A DNA stretch of 64,000 bases from contig JAYGXS010000010.1 of the NCBI GenBank assembly GCA_036362985.1, positions 12,685,499-12,749,498 of the forward strand, in the 5' to 3' direction. Made by a program: the position numbers and the translations under genes. Position 1 is the first letter of the stretch; each line of letters opens with the position of its first letter. This document shows positions 22,660-32,545 of this stretch, piece by piece. Origin of the DNA: Ligula intestinalis. Lineage: Eukaryota; Platyhelminthes; Cestoda; Diphyllobothriidea; Diphyllobothriidae. The notes under the pieces are model-generated. The model was given only the letters and a program-made list of their open reading frames with translations. It had not been told where the DNA came from and made no database searches.

Positions 22660-23530
22660 TGGTGCGGGTTCTTGGGCCAAATTATTTTTGAACTGACGTT
22701 TCGGAACCCTGGTCGCTTCCACCGTTAGAATACTTTCGTTGCTGTGTCTGATGTTCTTGATTTAGCTAGCCTTGCCGTGTGCCTTGGATTATATCCGTGC
22801 GGGGTGCGTGACTCCAGCTGGGATGGCGAAGCAGAATTTTGGCTTTTCATCGATCGGCCGATGAATGGGAAACTTCTTCAGGCACTTTTAAACGAAGGAC
22901 TTCGGACAACCATTTGCTTTAAAAAGGGGCATGCAAGTACTTCATTTCCTCCTGATTACAAATGTAATCTCTACAATATGTTTGAACATGTCAACGCATC
23001 CGGCCTACCACTTTGGGGGGGAGGGGGGTTCGGGCTGAAGACTTAAACAACCACTTTGAGACAATGGGGCGTAGAGACACTTCTGGCTTGTGGACATTTG
23101 ACAGAACATAGAAGCGCGCCATCGGGGCATCACTGGTTTTTATGACCAATGCTTCTGCTCTTGTGCGGGCTCCCGCTTTTCTCAGCTTGACGAACGTCTT
23201 GTCTATACTGTTCACGAGTGTTGTTGAACCTGTTGGCAGTCGATGAGATCTAGAATTTGTGGTCCAAATAAGAGGTTGTCAAAAATTTCTCCATACTCAG
23301 TCTTATCGTCGAGCGCACTTTATCGGTGGGCAAGATGACGATATTCTCAATTTGTCGTACCTCACAATTTCTCGTTCTTCTGCCTTTGAAATCGTCGAGA
23401 ATAGTTAGCCACTCCTGCGCTCAGGGCTTGATGGCCGGCGTGTGGACCGTAGTTTGCCGAAATTGCATCACACATGTATTAATTGGGCTCGGTCTTCTGC
23501 CTTCCGCGCATAGTTGTCAGAAATTTTCAT
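22660..23530 (-). mobile_element. Penelope-like element relic (family D)
   Basis: Minus-strand RT N-terminal part: NIVILPTDKVRS (about 23310-23345) matches the PLE box 'IVILPADKGRA', and ARFYVLSNVHKPEVSLRPIVS is the fingers box. About 250 bases further the copy ends with a terminal motif on the minus strand: a hairpin ending GGGTTCC, then GAAACGTCAG (about 22695-22710). The palm and endonuclease between are missing or unreadable, so an internal deletion is likely. Confidence 0.65.
22991..23215 (-). pseudogene. PLE RT fingers fragment (family D)
   Basis: A 74-codon frame containing RTRAEALVIKTSDAPMARFY followed by the HKPEVSLRPIVS box; upstream (to about 23530) LPTDK is read in another frame. 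The expected GLP before KVHK has become VLSN. Confidence 0.65.
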
Positions 23531-24812
23531 AAAATACGTGTAACTTCAAAAATTTTTATAATTTAATTATGTTGATCAAATTATTTCGGTCAAAAGTAAT
23601 GAACAAATAGATTTAAATGAGGCAATAAAGTAGATCTTTGGAATATAAAACACTGTTTTCCCCAATAAGGGTGTCATAAATGCTTTATTTTTTTCATAGG
23701 TTTATTCCGGCGTAGACAAGACACTTTGCTGCGAGAAAGTGAATATTTCACTCACGAAGCCAATAAATGAACATGCAATTCTTCCGCATCAGTGTTTATA
23801 AACTGCACTTTCTTCTGTTGCTGAAAGATTTTAAATCCCGCAGAAAGGAAGGTTAGAAAAAAAATCAACTTAAAGAGAAATTATTCGTAACTTAAAGTCC
23901 TGTACTACAAACCTGTTAAGGGTTTAAACACTCGTGTCTAAGTCATACATATTTTATTGAATTTTAAACAGTACTTCTTAATTGTTTAATGTGTTCTGGG
24001 AAGCCTTCTGGTCAGGACTTATCTGTAGCGCCAAATTCAACTCAGCTGGCCTAATGATCATCATTTGCATTCACGCTGATCAATAAGGTATAAAAATCTG
24101 GAGCTGTCTCTAATGCGGTAACTACACACCAATCATAGCATAATACGGCTGACAATGTCGCCTTAATGTATTTTGCGTAGACGCGAAATATGACCTACCA
24201 TCACTCTCCTACTGCGTAAAAGACATCTTCAAGGCAGGTCCGACTTTTTGCATTTGCATATGTGGCGGCGTCAATAATCGGTGTAGGCAACCCTTGCAGG
24301 GTAATATTGCGGCGAAAATCATGCACCTATACATGGAGTTGCAATGTTTTTCTAATACCCAACTGTTATTTTTGATTATAAAATGCGTTTGTTCCTAACA
24401 TCTATCTACCGTAAATGTACACATTAAGAGAGTCAGAAAAATTGACTTCACATATGTTAGCATTACTAGTAATGGGCTTTGGCAGATTAAAATAATTAAC
24501 TCGGCCAACATTTGAAAACCTCGGGGGCATGCTAGCACCATAGCATGATAACTAAATTTGAACCACTTTTATGCATGCTTTGCGAGAAAAACACGTGCTA
24601 TCACAAACTATTATGTATAAAATGTGTGCTGTAAGTAGCGATCTATGTTGACAAACGGAAGCTTACTAAAATCCTACGAAACTGTTATCAAAATAAGTCT
24701 TTTTTGAAAGAAACGCATGTGTGTCACCTTTGCATGCCTGTTACCTTAGATGCGTGTTGAATTATCAAAAATAGTACCTCAGTTTATTGGCGAAGCCAAA
24801 TGAAAGGAACCT
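23531..24812. other. No recognisable gene
   Basis: AT-rich, nothing recognised. Confidence 0.45.
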
Positions 24813-25060
24813 ATGAAGTGGAACGAAAGCAAAAGAGTAGACATTCACCTTATTGATAGGAAACAGCACGTGGACGCAAGAGAAGCTTTTCAGGCCATAT
24901 CCCACACGCTGACACATTACTCTAAAGGCGTGCGCGAGCAGGTGCTGGCCACAGCAGAGGCAGTGGCAATCAGGTTAGCAAAACCCATTCTAGGTTGTCA
25001 AAAGGCGCTGGAACAAGCAATCTGCCTCCTTTGGCCTACTTCATGCGGCAGACCCTAGCC
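24813..25060 (+). pseudogene. Family B-like PLE endonuclease C-terminus
   Basis: Encodes HVDAREAFQAISHT, then QVLATAEAVAIRLAKPILG and a trailing LLWP. This matches, in order, HRVDVNQAFTVVYKV, RILATAEAVAVRLTNPILCG and LPWP in the family B element at 41505-42011. Only the end of GIY-YIG and the C-terminal helix survive; there is no YIG core. Confidence 0.7.
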
Positions 25061-25380
25061 TACTGAATCCTTGTCGTCCAAAAACACACCATGCGAAGCC
25101 ACGGAGAATAGTCAAGCGCAAGCTGAGCGGCTGATATACAGACCTCAACCCGCTGACCGTGAGTACATCCCCCTGTCTTCTCTGCGCACCGCAAACAACG
25201 TCCTACCCACGCAGGCGCCCGCATTCAGGAGACGAGGTAAAAGCCAGCTGAAAAATAAAGCCTTTGATGGACAAAATTTAAAGAAAAGTTTTTGCAAATG
25301 GGTATTTCTATTTAAAAATGGTTTTGAAGTTAAAAACACAAAGAGTAAATTACTATATGGCGTCAAATTATTTCCTGGAG

Positions 25381-25617
25381 AGCGGTTTTCCCTTCTGATT
25401 TGGAAATATGCGTCTAGGCTTTAGATGGTGCGGATGCCCTGATGGATATCACGTTCCGTCAGTCTTAGAAAAAACGTTGATGAACGGTGTAGATGATACG
25501 AAAATGTTTTAACAGGCAGTTAGCAATTGTGCTTCAGCAAGAGCAGCAGGTTTTGCCGCGTGTACATTTTGTTTAACTACGTTTCTGGATTAAACGTCCG
25601 TTTCCTTGCGTACGTGC
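25381..25617 (+). repeat. 237-bp direct repeat, copy 1
   Basis: About 90 percent identical by eye to 26665-26901, in the same orientation and with the same length. Landmarks shared in order: cggttttcccttctga, atatcacgttccgt, aacgttgatgaacggtgtag, tgttttaacaggcagttagc, tggattaaacgtccgtttcc. Family unknown. Confidence 0.9.
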
Positions 25618-26664
25618 TTTTGGTCGCACTTTTTTCATAATTTCTATTAAAAGGCAGTGTGTACTTAAGGAATTCTCTGTACTTAGGAAGTAAGAAACTT
25701 TGTGTTATTTGGACATTTAATTTACATAAAACCTTTCCAAAGGTAAGATTTAGAGCACACGTTTCTCGGTAAATGGCTATCCCACGTGGATGAAAATTCA
25801 AACGAAACCTCTGTTTCATATCATATATGAAAAATGGACTAAAATGTGAGGATTATTATCTTTTAATTTTAGTTTTTTGGAATTAAACACACTACCAGTT
25901 GTATTTAAACAAACGGTGCCCGTATTTTGACAGCTAAAATGGTGTAGACCACCGTATCTCTTTTAATAAAAAGGTGCCACCTATCAGAGTAAGTCAAGCT
26001 TTAGATTTGAGTACGAATTGTTAAAAATTTCAACTGGCACTCAGAACAAAAAACATGGAATTTTAGCTTATCGTACTAGCGCACGAGTTGCAGAGGACTT
26101 AAAATCCATGCGCGAAGTGCTGGGTGAGGCAGACACCAGCGGCAGAACTGTACTCTTGTGTAGGTCTGCACCTACACATTAATAAACAAAGACTTGCTGG
26201 TAGCTAATATGAACGCCGTCTTTCATTTAAAGGACTGCACATAAACAAGATAACAACTCCGACTGCCCCCCCCCCCCGCTGACCTCATAACTGTGCTGAA
26301 GGCTGAGGTGTTCAACGCATCGACGCGTTTGATGTATTGCTAGACCAGAGACCTAGTGCCTGAGAAGCCACCCCGTCTATGCACACACATGCGCGTTTGT
26401 GTTTACTGTGGCCTCATACTTAGCCGACGCCCAACAGAATTCACTCGTATTTCGTTCCAGACAACTTCTGCTTACCTCGTCCAAAAACGAGGACAGGAAA
26501 CTCATGTCTGGTCCTTCGTCTGTGAGCGTTGGTCACCACGCGTAGTTCCTCCGCCTTTGGCATTCTACTCAAAACAAATCAGTTCCAGTGTTTACGTTTC
26601 CACCAGTCATTTCAATCATGCCGAGGACAAGGTGCTTATTCGCATAGAGACAATTTACTTTGAC
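25618..26664. other. Spacer between the direct repeats
   Basis: Contains a 12-C run (26266-26277) and a 108-codon plus ORF (26356-26682) of unknown meaning. No RT, integrase, primer-binding site or polypurine tract was recognised, so an LTR element cannot be claimed. Confidence 0.4.
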
Positions 26665-26901
26665 AGCGGTTTTCCCTTCTGAATTGGAAATATGCGTTTA
26701 GGCTTTAGTGGGTGCAGATGACCTGATGGATATCACGTTCCGTTAGTCTTAGAAAAAACGTTGATGAACGGTGTAGATGATCAGAAAATGTTTTAACAGG
26801 CAGTTAGCCATTGTGCTTCAGAAATAGCAGCGGGTTTTGCCGCGTATATATTTTGTTTAAGTACGTTGCTGGATTAAACGTCCGTTTCCCTGCGTGCGTG
26901 C
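26665..26901 (+). repeat. 237-bp direct repeat, copy 2
   Basis: Second copy of 25381-25617, offset by 1284 bases. Confidence 0.9.
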
Positions 26902-28460
26902 AGCACTTCTAGGTTTTGTCGGACGTAGATATTTTGGATAATGAGGCGTATCCTGACAATTTTAGAGTCTGTAGCGGGTCGTGCCTGGCCGACTAGCTCG
27001 CCTCGAAGTGCACTTACCCAAAGACTCATCAATGCGGTTTTTCGACGTCTCGATCAGCCAATCATAGTCCCCGCATTGTGCAGGTGACGAAAGGCATGTT
27101 TACATGCGTTCTTGATGCAAGCTGCCTCTTTGCCCAAAAGCTCCAGGCCGACCTGGCCAATGAAAGCTCTCCCTTCTCTGTCTTCTGGCTAGACTACTTT
27201 TAGACCTCACTTGGGATTGCGCCTAGCAACGGCGTGGTCGTGCCGATGCCGCCTCTCCAACTGGCCTCACGGTCGGACGCCCTGCAAGACCTATTGGCAA
27301 CCTTTCCTTTATGCCTTCTGTAAACAATACACTGTTCCGTCTACTCTGCCTTCCTAAGACTTCTCCTATCCGCTAAGGAACCAGGGTCTCGAAGATTGTA
27401 GCTATTAGGGTTAACTATGATAGCCTTAATTCCTATAAGTCTACTTTTGGTTCGTGCTTCATGCTAGGTATTTACGTACCCACCGAAAACGACGAAAAGC
27501 TATTGGATAGAAGCATGCTGACTACATCAATTGGCAAAATTAATGTTGCCTGCTACGAAGCAGTGATGGTTAGGATATTTCTTACATAATTCAAACACTA
27601 AACGTTTTCAGATTTATCCGATAACTTGCAGTGAATCGTCCCGTTTAATGAGTTTTATGAATTGCATCTGCAACACTGATTGAAACGCCAAATGCTTCTG
27701 ATTATATTTCGATGCTTATTGATTTAAATTTGGAAAGGGATGTTTTAACGAAACCAATATGTATCAGAAGGCATATTTAGGTATTTTAAATAGCGTTGGC
27801 TATTTGGAAAATAACTATTTAATTCAATGCACATCTAGTGTTTGAAAATCTACACCATCATATTATTTTCACTTTCGAAATTAGTAACGTTCTCGACGCC
27901 TGCAGTGTAAAAATCGAGCACACAATACTAAATGAGCACAGATGAATATCACTGGACAACTACGCTCTGATGGGGCGTCAATAGTGAAAATTGGATTTCA
28001 CCGTCGCCAACGGTGAACATCTGCGCATCGTCATTTAAAGGAAATCTGAAGGCGCTTCCTGCGGTGATAAGAAATGACGCACTTTTTTCACAAAAAAACC
28101 ATAAAATTATGCCAAAAGTGATCGGTCGTCAAATCGTCTGCAAGGGCGTGATGTACTGAGTCACGAGGTGGTTGGCAAAATGTGAAAAGAGGCACGTGAA
28201 ATGAATTTGGAAGTTCTCAGTTTGTTTAACTGTACCTGCCGTCCTTGCATATCTTATGTGTTGAATAAATTGCTTGCATTCATACCTAAGAAAGGATAAA
28301 GACAGATGGTGCCGTCCTGTCTAAACAGGATGATAAATGAAGAAGAATAAACGTTTTGTTAACCGTATATCCGGGCGGATCAAAATATGCAGTTTGGATG
28401 CATGAATGCCATGGAACGAATATTGCCACATCGTACATACACGAACTTATTACTACCAAG
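26902..28460. other. No confident gene; GC-richer patch
   Basis: Between about 26930 and 27330 the DNA is richer in GC and repeat-like but matches nothing I recognise. The remainder is AT-rich. Confidence 0.4.
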
Positions 28461-28561
28461 TAGTAAACGCAATTGTCCAAAATGGTCTAAAGTGTGTGAC
28501 AGTGAAGCTGTGTCAGATAGTTATAGATGGGTATCCGACGATTAAAATATATCAACCTCAG
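28461..28561 (+). CDS. Candidate exon, thioredoxin-fold-like
   Basis: The open frame reads VNAIVQNGLKCVTVKL, then CQIVIDGYPTIKIYQPQ, and stops at a strong donor (cctcag/gtaacg, GT at 28562). An acceptor-like tactaccaag precedes it. The block C-x(3-6)-I-x-GYPTIK-x-Y is characteristic of the strand and cis-proline region of thioredoxin domains in PDI, QSOX and TXNDC proteins. Only about 33 residues are covered; no CxxC is expected in this part. The flanking exons were not found. Confidence 0.4.
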
Positions 28562-28897
28562 GTAACGTCAAATGGCTCATTAATAACAAACAGTCTTTTT
28601 CTAAACGTGACTTATGCGGCGTTTATACCTTTTATTCTTACTCTTCTGCCCTAACATCCAACATCGCATCCACCCTATTGTTTACATGTTTGCAAAAAAG
28701 CAAACAGTATTTGCATTCAGCGTTTGTCTTTTAAGCATTATTAGTGAATCGTATATCAATGGAAGTGACCCTGTCTCCTGAATAAAACACTATATTTGAA
28801 TCCGCTTACCGGCCTCTAGAGCAAAATACGATGGTCATAAGATAAGAATTTTGTAACTGGTATCTACGGCGTACGGAAGATTGTAACATTTTGAAAA

Positions 28898-29021
28898 GAA
28901 GAAGAAGGATTATCAAACACGGGAATCATTATTTTATTAGTATGAGCTTTCGGGCTCCTGCAGGAACCCGTCGTCAGAGATGAAGAAATAGAAGCAAATG
29001 AGGTGGCTAGTTCTGGCGTGT
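28898..29021 (-). repeat. Inverted terminal arm, left (E)
   Basis: Pairs with 29428-29551 along its whole length. On the minus strand: CTGACGA (28971-28977), stem GGGTTCC (28963-28969), loop TGCA, stem GGAGCCC (28952-28958), GAAA, then AATAAAA. Confidence 0.85.
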
Positions 29022-29209
29022 CCACAAAACAACAAAACTTTGAACGGTTAGAAAATCAATAATTGTGTGGTTTCGCCGTTGACACGCTTCTTCGGACTTT
29101 ATCAGTATGTGTTAGTGGGCGAGATCGGCGTGGTGGGTGGAAATATTTACAGAAATAAATACGTCAACGAAAACAAGCAATATTAAATAGAGTAAAGGTC
29201 AATCATAAG

Positions 29210-29400
29210 TCATGGGAAAGGCGGTAGGGAGGAAGGGACAGGACCACCAATGCCGTGAGTCTGGAGACACCTTTGCAGGGCAAAATATGAGGACGCCCGC
29301 TCGATGCATCGGTTAACTGAGTTGTCATCCGACACCCAGGCTTCAATAAGTTCTTGGCCCATCTTGCTGCTTGCTACTCGTAGGGTCACGAGTTCAACTT
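29210..29400 (-). pseudogene. PLE C-terminal helix fragment (family E)
   Basis: Contains SSKMGQELIEAWVSDDNSVN and CIERASSYFALQRCL, the C-terminal segment that follows GIY-YIG in PLEs. The frame is open to 29470 but upstream of about 29400 it lies in the inverted arm and is not element protein. Confidence 0.65.
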
Positions 29401-29427
29401 CGCAGCTGCAAGGATAATTGCCCACGC

Positions 29428-29551
29428 ACACACCAGAACTAGCCACCCCATTTGTTGCTGTTTTTCCCATCTCTGACGATGGACTCCTGTAGGAGCCCGA
29501 AATATCAGACTAATAAAATAATGATTCCAGTGTTTGATAATCCTTCTTCTT
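29428..29551 (+). repeat. Inverted terminal arm, right (E)
   Basis: CTGACGA at 29473-29479, stem GGACTCC (29481-29487), loop, stem GGAGCCC (29492-29498), GAAA, then AATAAA (29512-29517). Confidence 0.85.
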
Positions 29552-29605
29552 CTTCTTCTTCTTCTTCTTCTTCTTCTTCTTCTCCTTCTTCTTCTTCTTC
29601 TTCTT
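29540..29605 (+). repeat. CTT microsatellite
   Basis: Nearly pure (CTT)n after the family E terminal motif; the mirrored left arm has a short GAA run (28899-28911). Confidence 0.9.
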
Positions 29606-30094
29606 TATCTCAAAATATACACGTTCCGGGAATGCGAGCATTCGCCTCAATTCGTGAGATTGTAAAATCCTATAACAATCTCGTGTTCATATGGTGTATG
29701 ACATTGCTACGTTCCTGTGTTCGCGATAAGTCAATGAATTTCGTCCAAGCTGTACAGTTATTTTTAATCCTTTGTCCGATTGCTCCTTCTTTATAACCTG
29801 GGTGTGCAGTGATAAAACGCCGTCCACTTCCTGTACGATGGAGAATTTGGAAGACACTCCCTACCCCCTATAAAAGTTGAGCTAAATTGCTGAAGGTTTA
29901 CACCTTTACAAACCCAAACGTGTACATAATCGACAACGTATCCTTATGCTTGTCCTTGCGTCATTTCTAGCCCAAAATTCTCCGAAGTTTGGGGCAAATC
30001 GCACTTATTACAAGGTTCTCTGTTCCACTTGTTTCGTCATATTAGCTAGTTATGTTGATATTTGGAGCAATTTACTGTTGAGAAACAACTCGGT
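29606..30094. other. No recognisable gene
   Basis: Starts with acgttccgggaatgcgagca, which resembles sequence after the CTT run at other PLE ends. The rest is unassigned. Confidence 0.35.
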
Positions 30095-30170
30095 TGCTAA
30101 AAAGGGGCAATATCTATTGGCATGAAACGTCAGCCAATAAAATAACCTTCTGTAAGACACATTTCCGTAC
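30095..30170 (+). repeat. PLE terminal-motif relic
   Basis: GAAACGTCAGCCAATAAAA at about 30143 matches the GAAA-stem-AATAAA core of the PLE ends in this window, preceded by a weak hairpin. No coding part is attached. Confidence 0.4.
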
Positions 30171-30649
30171 ATAAGCCATGTGTTTGATGACGAACTCGGG
30201 AAACATCTCTGAAAAGTGTTGCACCTAAACTAACTTGGCTCACATAAAATGAGTACTGTTTGTTATTACATGTCAGGGTTTACCCATTGTTAATGCACAC
30301 GCGTGAAGTTCTAGCACACATTTGCCTGATGCTCTAGAATAGAAATTTAGAATTCACAAAAAAATAAGGATTATATTTCAGTCAGTACTAATGAATCGTG
30401 AAGGAAATCATATGCATGTCACTCAGGTTGCCATCCTGTCCGGCAAGCAGATGTTCAGGGTCTTTATATACAGTACCTGATCATCTCAAAGGACGACGAA
30501 TAAAAGGACGCACTTTTGCGCCGAAAAGGGGAACTGCCATTTCGAAATAATCTGTTTTAATCCTCAGAATACTTATTTATTCCCTGTTGGGCCTCGATGT
30601 TTTTTGTATTGCAGCCTGTGGCGTGTTATAACCATGCCGAGCAGTGAGT

Positions 30650-30978
30650 AAGTATATTTTTGTGTTCTGAGGCATCGAACACCTACAAGAGTCCAGTTTT
30701 TATAGGTAAGAAGCGGTAACCAAAAGGAGGGTAATTGTAGAAGTCATAGGCCAAATGACTGTCACGGGTCATCAGGTCGTCAGGGCGTAGGAAACAGCAA
30801 TCCAAAAGGATGGAAGGAGGGGTTTGGTTGTTGTTTCCTACTTTTTGACGACACGATGACCTCTGACCGTAGATTGGACTATGACTTCTATAATTACCCT
30901 TCTTTTGATTGCCCGCTTCTTATCTCTGTGAATGGACTCTTGTAAGGGTTCGAAAGCTCAGAACAATACAAAATTGAT
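30650..30978. repeat. 329-bp palindrome built of two PLE ends
   Basis: The two halves are reverse complements centred at about 30813.5 with almost no spacer: for example tgttctga (30663-30670) pairs with tcagaaca (30957-30964), and the ggtaattgtagaagtcatag block with its mirror. The right half carries stem GGACTCT (30934-30940), loop, stem AGGGTTC (30945-30951), GAAAGCTCAG, an end related to family E. There is no coding sequence between the arms, so this is a head-to-head pair of bare ends. Confidence 0.85.
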
Positions 30979-31399
30979 CCGATGATCGGCAAGTCTTCTT
31001 CTTTATTCGTGCAAGTACCTCGATCGCGAACGTTTTCATTCATTCACGACTTGCGTTCCCTATGTGGCTGACGGTCGCAAAAATGTGACGCATTCATTGA
31101 CCTCTTTTTGTTGCTGCTCGTGAGTACTGCGTTCGGTCCCATGGGTGCGTCGATTTGCAATTGAGGAATGGCGACAGTCATGGCCCATCCTATTGGCCCC
31201 CACTGAATCGATGTGAACTTTCTATTGAACATTTCGTACTTTGAAGGCAGAGTTACAGCTCAGTCAATCGCATCAAGTAGTCAAAACCCTTCCAGCATTA
31301 GCCTTACCATCTTATCGTCAACATGACCGATTACACTTCATTTCTCAAAAACGAAAGCTGCGGTACCGGTAGTTTATGAAAAAGAATAAGAAAAAGAAA
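30979..31399. other. No recognisable gene
   Basis: Begins with cttcttcttta, the CTT tract expected after a PLE end. The remainder is unassigned. Confidence 0.4.
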
Positions 31400-31404
31400 A
31401 AGCG

Positions 31405-31735
31405 GTCATGGGAGGAAACGTTGTATTGTCCTGAGGCTTCGGGTTCCGTCGGTAATCCTTAATCATAGGTAGTGGTATCATGGTCATAGTCATGCGCAGA
31501 TAGGGTGGAACCATGCACAGGATGCATGGTATTTATAGTTCCCAGTAGTGATTCGCGTGCGTACAGTAATTTTCCATTTCTGTAGCCACAGCTTGTTTCT
31601 TAATTGATGCGGTACTGGCTTGACATTTCGCGCTTGACTCATTAATTGCCATGATTCCCTCATCCCTTTTGGACGCGGGCGTGGTATTTGCGCCAAAATT
31701 ATGCTCGTTGTCGTTCGAGTTGTTGTTGCTGCCCC
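31405..31735 (-). repeat. Inverted terminal arm, left (F)
   Basis: Reverse complement of 32222-32545, with the terminal hairpin mirrored at about 31444-31470. Confidence 0.8.
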
Positions 31736-32372
31736 AAAAGTTAAACGGGCTCTTCCATACGTGAAGAATGTACCAGAAGCGGTCAGCCGTCTACTCACCC
31801 CACTTGCATTTGGAGCTGCGCACAGGCCAGAAGCAACCATCAGCTGCCGGGTCATGGGACCGAAAGACCCACTGCTACGGCAGAAAACGGCTAATCGTTT
31901 ACTGGATCTGATGCAATTGTGGAGAAAGCAACTACTTCAGAAATACCGGACAACTACTCCGAACGCAAATGGCCGAGCATGCAGCGGTTAAAAGAAGAAA
32001 GAAACCAGCTCCCAAGTTGCAGCTCACTCAACCGGTACCGGTCATATTTTCAAGTTTGATGAGGCCAAACTTCTCGCAAGAGGTGACTACCGCGTGCACC
32101 ACGAGCTGCTCGAGTCATGGTTATCAGGCTCCCAGTTCATTAACAAGCGCAACGATTTGGCGCTCCCATATTACGTACTGAGACATTGCCTGAGCAAGGG
32201 AATCAGTCACGTGGGAAGGGCCGGGCCCAGGAACAACAACTGGAACGACAACCAGCATAATGTTGGCGCAATTACCACGCCCGCATCCAACAGGGACGAG
32301 GAAATCGCGGCAATTAATGAGTCGAATGCGGTGTCAAGCCTGCACCAATTAAGGGCCAAGTGGTGGCAATAG
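31701..32372 (+). pseudogene. PLE linker, GIY-YIG and C-terminus (family F)
   Basis: LPYVKNVPEAVSRLLTPL and GAAHRPEATISCRVM match the family A linker IPYVKNVSEAVGRLL and GVAHRLEA. KDPLLRQ follows, but the endonuclease core is scrambled by frameshifts. After 32094 HHELLESWLSGSQFINKRND matches the PLE C-terminal helix. Related to family A but clearly distinct. Confidence 0.75.
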
Positions 32373-32545
32373 AACTGAATAATTAACGTACGCAGGCAGA
32401 CGACCAGAACTATAAATAGCATGCAACCTGTGCATGTTTTGCACCTATCTGCGGATGACTCAGACTATTATACGGTCACCTATGATTAAGGATTCCCGAC
32501 AGAATCCAAAACGTCGAGAGGATAAAACTCTTGTTCCAGTGCTGG
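32222..32545 (+). repeat. Inverted terminal arm, right (F)
   Basis: Pairs with 31405-31735. Outer end GATAAAACTCTTGTTCCAG then cttcttcttc. Confidence 0.8.

Larger units (their letters stand above)
28890..29600 (-). mobile_element. Penelope-like element E with inverted ends
   Basis: A minus-strand PLE tail. Its C-terminal coding part (about 29270-29400) reads GQELIEAWVSDDNSVNR, like SRELLESWFTGPQSINK of family A. Its 3' end is at 28898-29021. At its truncated 5' side stands an inverted copy of that end (29428-29551, plus strand), followed by a CTT array. RT and the endonuclease core are missing. Confidence 0.75.
31400..32545 (+). mobile_element. Penelope-like element F with inverted ends
   Basis: The plus-strand body (about 31736-32372) encodes the linker, a degraded GIY-YIG and the C-terminal helix, and the 3' tail runs to about 32540. 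The left part (31405-31735) is the reverse complement of the tail (32222-32545). The body begins inside the linker, so RT is absent. The terminal motif is ATGATTAAGGATTC, loop, GAATCCAAAACGTC, then GATAAAA and a short CTT tract. Confidence 0.8.

Noticed and set aside
22744..23046. 100-codon plus ORF with G-run
   Set aside because: Antisense to PLE D; no independent support.
25381..26901. LTR retrotransposon
   Set aside because: No gag, RT or integrase between the direct repeats and no primer-binding site or target duplication recognised; kept only as a repeat pair.
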